A stretch of 45,855 nucleotides of DNA, taken from the NCBI GenBank assembly GCA_021791845.1, contig JAJYVT010000022.1, positions 1 through 45,855 of the forward strand. Reading direction: 5' to 3'. Every line of letters begins with the position of its first letter. Positions within the stretch are counted from its first letter, which is position 1. The notes beneath the pieces were generated by a model, which was given only the letters and a program-made list of their open reading frames with translations, did no database searches and was not told the DNA's origin. Source of the DNA: Actinomycetes bacterium. Lineage in GTDB: Bacteria; Actinomycetota; Acidimicrobiia; Acidimicrobiales; RAAP-2. Of the stretch, positions 33,697 to 41,717 are shown piece by piece. The position numbers and the translations under genes are program-made.

Positions 33697-33738
33697 CCTG
33701 CCCTCGCCTGCCGACCTGCCCTCGCCTGCTGACCTGCC
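33685..33738 (+). repeat. three tandem 18-bp repeats spanning a stop codon
   Basis: Three 18-bp copies (33685, 33703, 33721) start within the last codons of the GH25-like gene. Copy 1 carries the TGA stop; copy 2 has CGA at that position; copy 3 has TGA again. The array arose by duplication of the gene terminus and provides a backup stop. Confidence 0.85.
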
Positions 33739-33778
33739 CCTGGGTCGACGCCGCCGTCCCCGTCACGCAGCGACGTGC

Positions 33779-34381
33779 CTACGCAGCGCGCTCGTGCTCC
33801 GTTGCCGCCGGAGCCACTTGTGCCTTCAGCCGGCGCGGTCGGTAGGCGCCGGCGATGCCCAGCCCGGCGAGGATGACCAAGAGCCCGCCGGGCACGACGA
33901 AGGCCCACGTGAGCGCATTCAGGTTGGGGAGGCTGTCGGCCTTCGAGTAGTTGGCGACGTTGGCCCGCAGGGTGCTCACGATGGGCGCGTACCAGTCGAG
34001 CCCCGGGGGAACCTTCCGGAAGACCGGCGTGAGCGACGGGAAGGTCGCGAGCAGCTTGGCCATTGTCGGGAAGTTGGCGCTCAGGTACGACGCGAGCTGG
34101 GGTTGGGTCATGTGGAGCGCTCCGGCCAGGGACGTGAACAACGCCGGGACCTCGCCGGACGCCGCAACCCCGCCCTCCGCCATCGGGCGGAGCCGCTCGA
34201 ACACCTTCTCGTACGCGAGGGTCGTCTTGACCGAGTTGGGCTGCATGATCGCATGGAAGTTGTCGAGGAGCTCCTGTCCCGCGCTCGCCTTGGACGGCAT
34301 GGAGACGGCAAACGGCACCACAACGAGTGCGAGGCCGATGACCAGCACTGGCCACAGCACCCAACGGAACCGGTAGGTCAT
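33779..34381 (-). CDS. hypothetical membrane protein, two TM segments
   Basis: 200 aa from ATG 34381, with AGGAGG 10 nt upstream. I do not recognise the family. One helix lies at the N-terminus (WVLWPVLVIGLALVVVPFAV) and one at the C-terminus (TWAFVVPGGLLVILAGLGIAGA). Between them is a ~120-residue, probably extracytoplasmic, helical domain (ELLDNFHAIMQPN, YEKVFERLRPMAEGG, QPQLASYLSANFPTMAKLL). The tail is basic (YRPRRLK). It is on the minus strand, alone, behind a structured leader. A sensor, a permease-like accessory or a cell-wall factor are all possible. Confidence 0.8.
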   Translation of the reverse strand: MTYRFRWVLWPVLVIGLALVVVPFAVSMPSKASAGQELLDNFHAIMQPNSVKTTLAYEKVFERLRPMAEGGVAASGEVPALFTSLAGALHMTQPQLASYLSANFPTMAKLLATFPSLTPVFRKVPPGLDWYAPIVSTLRANVANYSKADSLPNLNALTWAFVVPGGLLVILAGLGIAGAYRPRRLKAQVAPAATEHERAA

Positions 34382-34410
34382 GGTGGTGGTACCTCCTCCG
34401 TCTGGGGCCG

Positions 34411-34464
34411 CCGGGAGGCGGGCACGTCTGTCGCCTCCCGGACCCCTCGCCCCCGGGAGGCGAC
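34411..34464 (-). promoter_or_regulatory. leader with mutually exclusive hairpins
   Basis: Three complementary segments lie in the 5' region of the two-TM protein, in transcript order A (34464-34453), B (34441-34430) and C (34420-34411). A pairs with B over 12 bp, and B pairs with C over 10 bp, each with an 11-nt loop. Both cannot form together. The B:C hairpin ends about 10 nt before the ribosome site, so switching could control translation, or end transcription. It could also be an inverted-repeat cluster without RNA function. Confidence 0.55.
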
Positions 34465-34619
34465 GGGTCGTTGCAGCCAATGCCCCAGCGTGAGCCACCT
34501 GTGCCCCGGTGCCCAGGGACGAACGTCACCAATGCCGCGGGCGGGCGCGGGGGCGGCGATCCTGCCGCAGCCTCTGCCTTCACTACGGTATGCGGCAACC
34601 GAGTTGACGCAAGGATTGG

Positions 34620-36287
34620 TTGCACTTGTCAACGACCGACGACATTGGCCGCCGCGCCGATCCGCACCGTCATGGCGCGGCATCCCATGGGTACCGGCTG
34701 CCGGACCTGCCCGAGCGTGTCGACATCTTCGACACGACGTTGCGAGACGGGAGCCAGCAGGAAGGGCTCTCGCTCACGGTCGACGACAAGCTGCGGGTCG
34801 CCGAGCAGCTCGACCATCTCGGCGTCTCGTACATCGAGGGAGGGTGGCCCGGTGCAAACCCGAAGGACGACGAGTTCTTCGCCCGGGCACGGACGGAGCT
34901 GCACCTCTCCACGGCCACGCTGGTCGCCTTCGGCTCCACGAGACGGGCGGGCGTGCGGGCGCAGGACGACCCGGTGCTCGGCCACCTGGTGGCGGCGCGG
35001 GCGCCGGTGGCATGCATCGTGGCCAAGAGCTGGGACCGGCACGTCGAGGAGGCGCTGCGCACGACGCTCGACGAGGCGGTGGCCATGGTCGGGGACTCCG
35101 TCCGCCACCTGCGCGAGCACGGGGTGCGGGTCTTCCTCGACGCCGAGCACTTCTTCGACGGCTGGCGCCACCACCGGGAATTCGCGCTCCGCGTCCTGGC
35201 GGCTGCCGAGGAGGCGGGCGCGGAGGCGCTCGTCCTGTGCGACACGAACGGCGGGTCGCTCCCCGACCAGGTCGGCGAGGCGGTTGCCGACGTGCGCCGG
35301 ATCACGAGCGCCAACCTGGGCATCCACTGCCACAACGACGCCGGGTGTGCCGTCGCCAACTCGCTCGTGGCCGTCGAAGCCGGTGTCACCCAAGTCCAGG
35401 GCTGCGTGAACGGCTACGGGGAGCGCGCCGGCAACGCCGACCTCTCGGCCGCCATCCCGAACCTGACCCTCAAGCTTGGGATCGAGACCTTGCCCGAGGG
35501 CCGGCTCGAGCGCCTCACGCCGGTCGCCCACCACATCGCCGAGCTCGTCAACCTCGCGCCGTCCGCGCAGCAGCCCTACGTGGGTGCGTCCGTGTTCGCC
35601 CACAAGGGCGGGCTCCACGCCAGCGCCGTCGCCCGCCGGCGCGACCTCTACGAGCACGTCGACCCCGAGCTCGTGGGGAACGGGAGGCGGGTGGTGGTGT
35701 CGGAGATGGCCGGGCGCGCCACCCTCGCCATGAAGGCGGACGAGCTCGGGCTGGACCTCGACGGCGAGGTGCTGGGTCGGGTGCTCGACGAGCTCAAGCG
35801 GCTCGAGCACCAGGGCTACCACTTCGAAGTGGCGGACGGCTCGCTCGAGCTGCTGCTTCGCCGGGCAGCCGGCTGGACGCCCGACTACTTCGACGTCGAG
35901 TCGTTCCGCGTCATCTCCGACCACCGCGACGCCGTGCCCGGCGCGAGCCTCACCACCGAGGCGACCGTGAAGGTCCACGTGGGCGAGGAGCGCATCGTGG
36001 CGACCGCCGAGGGGAACGGTCCGGTCAACGCCCTGGATGCCGCGCTCCGGAGCGCGATCGGGCCCCGCTTCCCGACCCTCTACCACGTTCGGCTGACCGA
36101 CTACCGGGTGCGGGTGCTCGACACCGGGAGGGGCACCGGTGCCGTCACGCGCGTCCTCGTCGACAGCGCCGACGACGAGCACACCTGGACGACCATCGGC
36201 GTGTCCGAGAACATCATCGAGGCGAGCTGGCAGGCGCTCTACGACGCCGTCGTGTACGCCCTGGTCCACTCGGGTGTCGACCGCTGA
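34620..36287 (+). CDS. cimA: citramalate synthase
   Basis: 555 aa from TTG 34620 (AAGGA 4 nt upstream; TTG 34626 also possible). It has the HMGL-like barrel with DTTLRDGSQQEG (38-49), the metal HxH in GIHCHNDAG, and QGCVNGYGERAGNADL, plus FAHKGGLHASAV. A C-terminal LeuA allosteric/dimer domain follows (~405-555). The wording GGWPGANPKD and the length of ~530-555 aa fit the direct citramalate synthases: pyruvate + acetyl-CoA to (R)-citramalate, feeding isoleucine synthesis without threonine. Homocitrate or 2-isopropylmalate synthase are less likely. A TGCCGCA/TGCGGCA dyad (34563-34569, 34591-34597) sits just upstream. Confidence 0.92.
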   Translation: MHLSTTDDIGRRADPHRHGAASHGYRLPDLPERVDIFDTTLRDGSQQEGLSLTVDDKLRVAEQLDHLGVSYIEGGWPGANPKDDEFFARARTELHLSTATLVAFGSTRRAGVRAQDDPVLGHLVAARAPVACIVAKSWDRHVEEALRTTLDEAVAMVGDSVRHLREHGVRVFLDAEHFFDGWRHHREFALRVLAAAEEAGAEALVLCDTNGGSLPDQVGEAVADVRRITSANLGIHCHNDAGCAVANSLVAVEAGVTQVQGCVNGYGERAGNADLSAAIPNLTLKLGIETLPEGRLERLTPVAHHIAELVNLAPSAQQPYVGASVFAHKGGLHASAVARRRDLYEHVDPELVGNGRRVVVSEMAGRATLAMKADELGLDLDGEVLGRVLDELKRLEHQGYHFEVADGSLELLLRRAAGWTPDYFDVESFRVISDHRDAVPGASLTTEATVKVHVGEERIVATAEGNGPVNALDAALRSAIGPRFPTLYHVRLTDYRVRVLDTGRGTGAVTRVLVDSADDEHTWTTIGVSENIIEASWQALYDAVVYALVHSGVDR

Positions 36288-36302
36288 ACGAGCCCGCTCC
36301 CC

Positions 36303-36330
36303 CCGGCCGTCGGGTCAGGGGGACGGCCGG
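36303..36330. terminator. bidirectional hairpin between convergent genes
   Basis: A 9-bp perfect stem (36303-36311 with 36322-36330) and a 10-nt loop that contains the stop of the acyltransferase gene, 16 nt after the cimA stop. The symmetric position suggests termination in both directions. There is no T-run. Confidence 0.55.
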
Positions 36331-37514
36331 TGCCCGGACAGCCGGGACGGCTTGGTGAGCAGCGCCTGCTCGTCGAGCTCGACGTAGGCGAACTGGCACG
36401 GGTTGCCCGAGGCGAGCCAGATCCTCCGGTCGACCGGGTCCATCACGACCGACATCACCGTGGCCCACTGCTGCTCTCCCTCCTCCTCCCGAGGGTCGGG
36501 GTGGCAGCAGACCCCCGAGGGGAAGTCGGCGTGGTCGCCCAGGACCGACCTGACCATCTCCAGGTCGATCGGGCCGCTCGCCCGCCGGAGCGCCGGCTCG
36601 GCCCGCTGGTAGCGAACCAGGCTGTCGGGCATGGCGTAGACCGAGACGTCGGCGGTGCCCGCCACCGGCCCGAGGAAGTGGTTCGTGTGGACCAGCGCAC
36701 CCTGCTCGGGGGGCAGGGTGCGCACACTCCGGTAGTCGCCCGGGGCGGTCTCCAAGTCCACGGCCAGGTCGTCGGCGGTGGCGACCAGGTAGTTGGCCGA
36801 CGAGGCACGGACGTTCCCCACCACCAAGGCGATGGCATCGGTCATCGTCTCGCTGTCCGCCAGCGCCCGGAGCATCACGTGGTAGGGGATGCCGGGTGCC
36901 CCGACGTCGGCGGCGCTCACGAGGGCGTTGGTGGCGACCGCCACGCCGGCCGAGTTGAGGCTCGCCTTGGCCAGCAACCCGGCTTCGACCACGGTGACGA
37001 AGTTGGGAGCCTCGGGCTGCTCCACCTCGAGGACGACGAGGGTGTCGAACCCGAGGACGAGCCAGTCCCAGTTCTGCCCGAGCAGCGGATGGCCGTTGGC
37101 CGTGCGGCTCGCAAGCACGGCGAAGGCCGTGCACTCCGAGGCGACGCGCGACCGCTGGGCGGCGGCCTGGCGGGCCGTGGCGGCCCAGATGACCTCGGTC
37201 CGGGCGTTCAGGGTGAGCACGTCCTCATAGGCCAGGCCGGCGCCGTCGGCGATGCCGCGCATCTCCTCTGCGTAGGTGGGGAAGGTCCGTTCGATCTCGG
37301 GCGCGAACACGGCGGCCGCCTCCACCGCCTGCGCCCAGGTCCAGCCGGCGGCGCGGCCGAACGCCTCTTCGTAGCCGGCCCGGCTCCGCGCGATCCGAGC
37401 CCTGGCGCTCTCCCCGTACTGGCGGCCGCGCTCGCGCGCTCCCCCGCGAACCTTGACCCGCGGGTAGTGGCGCTCCGAAGCGGTCTCGGCAGCCATGTCG
37501 GCCCCATCGGTCAT
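36315..37514 (-). CDS. C45 acyltransferase/autoproteolytic amidohydrolase
   Basis: 399 aa from ATG 37514 (AAAGGAG 6 nt upstream), overlapping the deacetylase TGA (ATGA). It resembles the acyl-CoA:6-aminopenicillanate acyltransferase (C45, Ntn-hydrolase) family: RGRQYGES near the start, EEMRGIADGAG, LNARTE, then the expected self-cleavage/nucleophile Cys128 in SECTAFAV, with GQNWDW, and late VHTNHFLG. Such enzymes self-cleave before Cys and hydrolyse or form amide bonds. Natural substrates in bacteria are mostly unknown; N-acyl amino acids or beta-lactam-like amides are candidates. The same frame is open far upstream but that DNA belongs to the deacetylase. Confidence 0.88.
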   Translation of the reverse strand: MTDGADMAAETASERHYPRVKVRGGARERGRQYGESARARIARSRAGYEEAFGRAAGWTWAQAVEAAAVFAPEIERTFPTYAEEMRGIADGAGLAYEDVLTLNARTEVIWAATARQAAAQRSRVASECTAFAVLASRTANGHPLLGQNWDWLVLGFDTLVVLEVEQPEAPNFVTVVEAGLLAKASLNSAGVAVATNALVSAADVGAPGIPYHVMLRALADSETMTDAIALVVGNVRASSANYLVATADDLAVDLETAPGDYRSVRTLPPEQGALVHTNHFLGPVAGTADVSVYAMPDSLVRYQRAEPALRRASGPIDLEMVRSVLGDHADFPSGVCCHPDPREEEGEQQWATVMSVVMDPVDRRIWLASGNPCQFAYVELDEQALLTKPSRLSGHRPSP

Positions 37515-38347
37515 CGTGAGCTCCTTTTGACCCATGCCGCGACCTCGCCCGCGGTGGCGACCCAGCGATCCTTCTGGTCGACCGCGGCGGCAATGGCCGC
37601 TTCCAACACACCGAGGCGACCCGGACGCCCGATGATCTGGGGGTGGCACGTGTAGACGCACAGGCCGCCCAACCGGGCGATCCCGTCTGCCTCTTCCTTC
37701 CATAGCCCCGCCACGTGCGCGGCGGAGGCGATCGCCTTCGTCCACGTCGAGGGTGAGAACCAGAAGTGGGGCGCGTCGTCGAGCGTCCAGTGGACAGGCA
37801 GCTCGACGATCCCCGCACCGGCGTGCACGTAGGGAGCGATGTCGTCCATGAGGTTCGAGGAGTACGCGAAGCCGAGCTCGGCCACGAGGTCGATGGTCCG
37901 GGGGCTCACGTCCCAGCCCGGCGCCCGGTAGCCGGTGGCCACGACGCCACGTCCGGCCAGCGCCTCCAGCCCGGCCTCCAGCTCCCGTCGCTCCTCGTCG
38001 GGTGCGAGGGTCGCCGGCGAGCGGTGCGAGTAGCCGTGGTGGGCGATCTCGTGACCGGCCTCGAGGATCGCCGCCACCGACGCCGGGTGGCGCTCGGCTA
38101 CCCGGCCCGGCACGAAGAAGGTCCCCCGCACGCCGTGCCGGGCGAGGATCCCGAGGATGAGGGGCAGGGCAACCCGCGGCCCGTAGGTTCCCTGCGAGAG
38201 GACCGCCGGCCGCTCGGCCGCGCCCTCTTCGTCGACGAGCCAGACCTCCTCTGCGTCCAGGTCGAAGGTGAAGCAGACGGCGGAGCGGGCGCCGTCGGGC
38301 CACGCGGGCGCTCGCTTCTCCGCCGAGATCTGCATCCGCTGGGCCAT
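37511..38347 (-). CDS. polysaccharide deacetylase / PuuE-like amidohydrolase
   Basis: 278 aa from ATG 38347; TAGATT 10 nt upstream suggests a very short or absent leader. The NodB fold motifs are intact: FTFDLDAEE (Asp29, Asp31), metal His104 and His108 in AHHGYSH, GYRAPGWDVS, and the late YTCHPQIIGR. The intracellular nature (no signal peptide) and the YTCHP ending place it with the PuuE-type allantoinase / HpPgdA-like group rather than secreted chitin deacetylases. With a C45 amidohydrolase coupled by ATGA, hydrolysis of a cyclic or linear amide in two steps is plausible. Confidence 0.88.
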   Translation of the reverse strand: MAQRMQISAEKRAPAWPDGARSAVCFTFDLDAEEVWLVDEEGAAERPAVLSQGTYGPRVALPLILGILARHGVRGTFFVPGRVAERHPASVAAILEAGHEIAHHGYSHRSPATLAPDEERRELEAGLEALAGRGVVATGYRAPGWDVSPRTIDLVAELGFAYSSNLMDDIAPYVHAGAGIVELPVHWTLDDAPHFWFSPSTWTKAIASAAHVAGLWKEEADGIARLGGLCVYTCHPQIIGRPGRLGVLEAAIAAAVDQKDRWVATAGEVAAWVKRSSR

Positions 38348-38560
38348 CGGGAACCCAAATCTAGGACCGATGACCGACGGATGCCTCCGGCGCGTCCAGG
38401 CCGGTTCCGCGAGCTCCAGCCAGCCGCCGAGCGAGCGCACCCCAGCGGTCTCGACCGGAAGGGCTGTCGGCCTTTCGCGGGGCACCCAGGAGTGGCGCCG
38501 CCTCGACTCGCTCCAGACCGCTACAGCACGACCTCGGCGGTGGCCACGCCTCCGATCGAG

Positions 38561-40603
38561 TCACCGCATGAACCCCTCGGATGCCCTGCTCGACGTGACG
38601 GCATGGGTTGGCGTGGAGATGGAAGGGACATTCGTCGGAACCGGGCGGCGGGTGGCGGTACGGGCCGACGCCGCCTTCTCCTGAACCGGCACGCTGAGCC
38701 TGCCGGCCGGCGGTGCCGACGCCCGGGCGCTGGCGCCCCGATCCTCCGCGTGCCGTTCCCTCGTCGGCGCTTGGCGGTCGCCGTCCCCGCGGCATGCCGA
38801 CCGGTCAACCGGTGGCCCGCCCGCGTCCGGACCGATCGCTTCGGCCGGCACGGGCCGGCCGAGCAGGAACCCCTGGCCCATCCGCACGCCGAGCTGCCGG
38901 ACGTAGTCGAGCTGGCTCACCGTCTCGATCCCCTCGACGATCACCCGCAGCCCGAGCGTTGTGCACAGACCCACGATGCTCCTGAGCAGGGCCGAGGCTC
39001 GTTGGTCGGTCTGCACGTCGTGCACGAAGCAGCGGTCGATCTTGACGAAGTCGAAGGGGAGGAACGCCAGCTGGGAGAGGGACGACCACCCCGTGCCGAA
39101 GTCGTCAAGGCCGAGGTGGACGCCGAGGTCGTGGAGCGCGTCGAGCGCGCTCCTGGCCCGCGCCTGATCGGAGATGAGGACGCTCTCGGTGACCTCCACG
39201 TGGATATCGGCCGGATCGGCGCCCGTCTCGCGCAGGGCGGCGGCCACGTCGTGGACGAAGCCGCCGTCGGTGAGCTGACGGCCGGAGACGTTCATGGACA
39301 CCCGAGCCGGCTGTCCCGTCCTGCGCCACGCGGCCGCCTGGCGGCAGCCGGTGGTGAGCACCCACTTCCCCAGGGGGACGATGAGGCCCGAGGCTTCGGC
39401 GTAGTCGATGAACTGCTCGGGCAGGAGCAGTCCCGAGGTGGGGGACTGCCACCGCAGGAGCGCTTCGTACCCGGCGACGCAGTTCGTGGCCAGCTCGCAG
39501 ATGGGCTGGTAGAAGAGCCGGAACTCATCGGCGTCGAGACCGCGCCGGATGCCGGAGATCGTCTCGAAGTGCGCCGCGCTCTTGCGGCGGAGCGGCGCGA
39601 CAAAGGCCTCGGAACGGTTCTTGCCGGCCCCCTTCGCCTCGTACATGGCCATGTCCGCATCCGCCAGCAGCTCGTCGGGCGAGGTGGACGGGTCGGCCGT
39701 GGTGGCGTAGCCGATGCTCACCGTCAGGGAGATGGTTCTTCCTGCGACGACGAGCGGAGCAGCGACGGCCTGACGGATGCGGTCCGCGAGCCGGCGGGCA
39801 GCAGTCACGTCGTCGCACTCGCTCACGACCACGAACTCGTCACCGCCGAAGCGCGCCACGGTGTCGGAGGTCCGCACGGCGTCCTTCAAGCGGGTGGCCA
39901 CGGCGGCGACCACGGAGTCGCCGAACGTGTGACCGAGACTGTCGTTGACGAGCTTGAAGTTGTCGACGTCGATGAACAGCGCCGAGACGCAGCGGCCGTT
40001 CCGGCAAAGGCGCGACAGCGCGGTCGCAAGGCGGTCTTGGAGGAGCGTTCGGTTCGGCAGCCCGGTCAGGTCGTCGTGCACCGCCTGGCGACGGAGGGCG
40101 TCTTCCATGTTGCGCCGGCTCAGCGCGGCCCCGAGCATTCGGGAGACCGACTGGAGGAATACGACGTCGCCGGGGCCGAGCCCGCAGGGATCCCGGCTGC
40201 AGACCGCGAGGGCTCCCGGGGCGCCAGTGGCCGGAACGATCGGAACCGCGACGGCGCGGGCGAAGCCGTCGCGCTGGCGCCGCCGCCGTCCGGATCCTTC
40301 ACGAGCCCGCCCCCACACCACGACGTCGCGTCGATCGAGCGCGTCGACGCACACCGGGCAGTCGCGGTCGTCCAGGAACAGGGGCCGGGCACCGCCGCGG
40401 TCGCTTGACGAGACCATCGTGCGCGTCCCGTCGGCTTCCAGTCGGACCACGTGGCAGTGCACCACGCCCAACGCGTCCACGACGGCCACCGGGATCCGTT
40501 GGAGAAGGATCTCGACCGGCCCGCCCTGGAGCGCGTCCTGACCGAGGTCGACCACGGCCTGTTGCCGGCGTGCCCGGCGCCACGGCGAGGTGAGGTGTGC
40601 CAC
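38561..40603 (-). CDS. GAF-GGDEF-EAL cyclic-di-GMP protein
   Basis: 680 aa from GTG 40603 (GGAG 5 nt upstream), 17 nt after the DUF916-like stop. A GAF-like sensor spans ~20-160. The GGDEF domain has the intact active site FGGDEF (253-257) and the inhibitory I-site RTSD (244-247) at the canonical 5-residue spacing. The EAL domain has EALLR (380-384), NVSGRQL, EVTES, DDFGTG (500-505), KIDR and EGIET, all intact. Both synthase and phosphodiesterase activities are therefore possible. No membrane segment. The last ~90 residues are disordered. It shares an operon with surface-protein genes, suggesting c-di-GMP control of adhesion. Confidence 0.93.
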   Translation of the reverse strand: MAHLTSPWRRARRQQAVVDLGQDALQGGPVEILLQRIPVAVVDALGVVHCHVVRLEADGTRTMVSSSDRGGARPLFLDDRDCPVCVDALDRRDVVVWGRAREGSGRRRRQRDGFARAVAVPIVPATGAPGALAVCSRDPCGLGPGDVVFLQSVSRMLGAALSRRNMEDALRRQAVHDDLTGLPNRTLLQDRLATALSRLCRNGRCVSALFIDVDNFKLVNDSLGHTFGDSVVAAVATRLKDAVRTSDTVARFGGDEFVVVSECDDVTAARRLADRIRQAVAAPLVVAGRTISLTVSIGYATTADPSTSPDELLADADMAMYEAKGAGKNRSEAFVAPLRRKSAAHFETISGIRRGLDADEFRLFYQPICELATNCVAGYEALLRWQSPTSGLLLPEQFIDYAEASGLIVPLGKWVLTTGCRQAAAWRRTGQPARVSMNVSGRQLTDGGFVHDVAAALRETGADPADIHVEVTESVLISDQARARSALDALHDLGVHLGLDDFGTGWSSLSQLAFLPFDFVKIDRCFVHDVQTDQRASALLRSIVGLCTTLGLRVIVEGIETVSQLDYVRQLGVRMGQGFLLGRPVPAEAIGPDAGGPPVDRSACRGDGDRQAPTRERHAEDRGASARASAPPAGRLSVPVQEKAASARTATRRPVPTNVPSISTPTHAVTSSRASEGFMR

Positions 40604-40620
40604 GTCCGCTCCGGGGTTGC

Positions 40621-41649
40621 TCAGCCCGCGTGCCGCCGTCGGCGACGGATGACGAGGAGAAGCACCGCCCCCAGCCCCACCAGGGCCGCGGCGTCGACCG
40701 CCGCGAGCGGGAGCGGGAGCGGGAAGTGCCCGGGACTCGGTGACGTCGGGGTCAGGTTTGCCTGGGCAGCTCCTACCGTGATGTCGCCTGTGAACCGTGA
40801 CACCGCGTCGGGTGTTCCGGCAACGCTGAGCGAGAGCCGCACGTGATAGCACCCTGCCGCCAGCGGTCGCTCGAGGTACCAAAGGTAGGCGATCGACGTG
40901 TGCGGGACGAAGGTGTCGAGCTGGCGTGCCGCCTCGACGAGCGCCGGTCCCCCAGCGTGACCGCAGGTCCTGACCGTGCCGGAGAACGTCGGCTTCTCGA
41001 GCAGCGCGCCGGTGTCCGCCATCGGCACGGCCAGCAACTGGCGCACATGCTGGACGGTGTGGACCTGGGGACGGCCAACACGTACGCCGGCGGACGCCGG
41101 CCCGGGGACGTCGACGACGACGGCGACAACGTCCCGGGCGCTCATCTGGAGCGCCACCGAAGCGCCCTGGGTCGCCGTCGGCCGCTCCGGTTCGTTGGGC
41201 GACTGAGCGACGATCGCGGTCACGTACTGACCCGGTTCCGTCCCCGCCGGAACAGTCGTCGCGAACGACACGGGCTCGTGCTCGTGAGGGGCGAGGGTCA
41301 CGCTCGTGGACGGGAGCGTCACCCACGCCGCGCTGCCGGCGCCGGAGGTTGTCGACTGGCCGTAGGCGACACCGCTACTGGGTGCCGTGGAGGTGGCGGC
41401 GGCATACAGGTCGTACCGTGCTTGGACGTTCCCCGGGTTCGACACGACGACCGTGCCACTCGCGGACGCACCAGGAGCGATCGAATAGCGGAAGTACCCG
41501 CCCGGCCCGGGCTGCACCGGGGAGAGCCCCGGTGCAGCCGGACCTGCGGCGGAGGACGCCATCGCGGGCGCACACATGAGCAGCGCGAGCACGACACCGC
41601 AGAAGATGGCGGGAAGGGTAGCGCCCAAGCGGCAAAGCGGGCTGGTCAC
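40621..41649 (-). CDS. DUF916-like exported membrane-anchored protein
   Basis: 342 aa from GTG 41649 (GGGAGAG 7 nt upstream). It has a signal peptide (LPAIFCGVVLALLMCAPAMA), an immunoglobulin-like N-terminal domain (GYFRYSIAPGASASGTVVV then SNPGNVQARYDLYA), a second domain, a Pro-rich linker and one C-terminal helix (LAAVDAAALVGLGAVLLLVI) followed by RRRRR. The layout resembles the DUF916/DUF3324 cell-surface proteins that accompany WxL proteins, and a WxL-like gene lies directly upstream. It is probably an envelope anchor that presents or binds that partner. Confidence 0.72.
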   Translation of the reverse strand: MTSPLCRLGATLPAIFCGVVLALLMCAPAMASSAAGPAAPGLSPVQPGPGGYFRYSIAPGASASGTVVVSNPGNVQARYDLYAAATSTAPSSGVAYGQSTTSGAGSAAWVTLPSTSVTLAPHEHEPVSFATTVPAGTEPGQYVTAIVAQSPNEPERPTATQGASVALQMSARDVVAVVVDVPGPASAGVRVGRPQVHTVQHVRQLLAVPMADTGALLEKPTFSGTVRTCGHAGGPALVEAARQLDTFVPHTSIAYLWYLERPLAAGCYHVRLSLSVAGTPDAVSRFTGDITVGAAQANLTPTSPSPGHFPLPLPLAAVDAAALVGLGAVLLLVIRRRRRHAG

Positions 41650-41717
41650 GCCCGCGCTCTCCCATGCGTCCCACCGGGCGAGCCGTCGTGGCGAGTGCTG
41701 CGCTGCACGACGGATCC

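Noticed and set aside
36315-38303. One 662-codon minus-strand frame that could fuse the acyltransferase with an N-terminal half
   Set aside because: The upstream part is Arg/Ala/Gly-rich noise lying over the polysaccharide deacetylase gene in another frame; ATG 37514 has a perfect ribosome site and ATGA coupling.
38561-41326. GGDEF-EAL frame extended upstream to 921 codons
   Set aside because: The extension covers the DUF916-like gene in another frame and lacks protein character; GTG 40603 has a ribosome site and begins just before the GAF-like domain.
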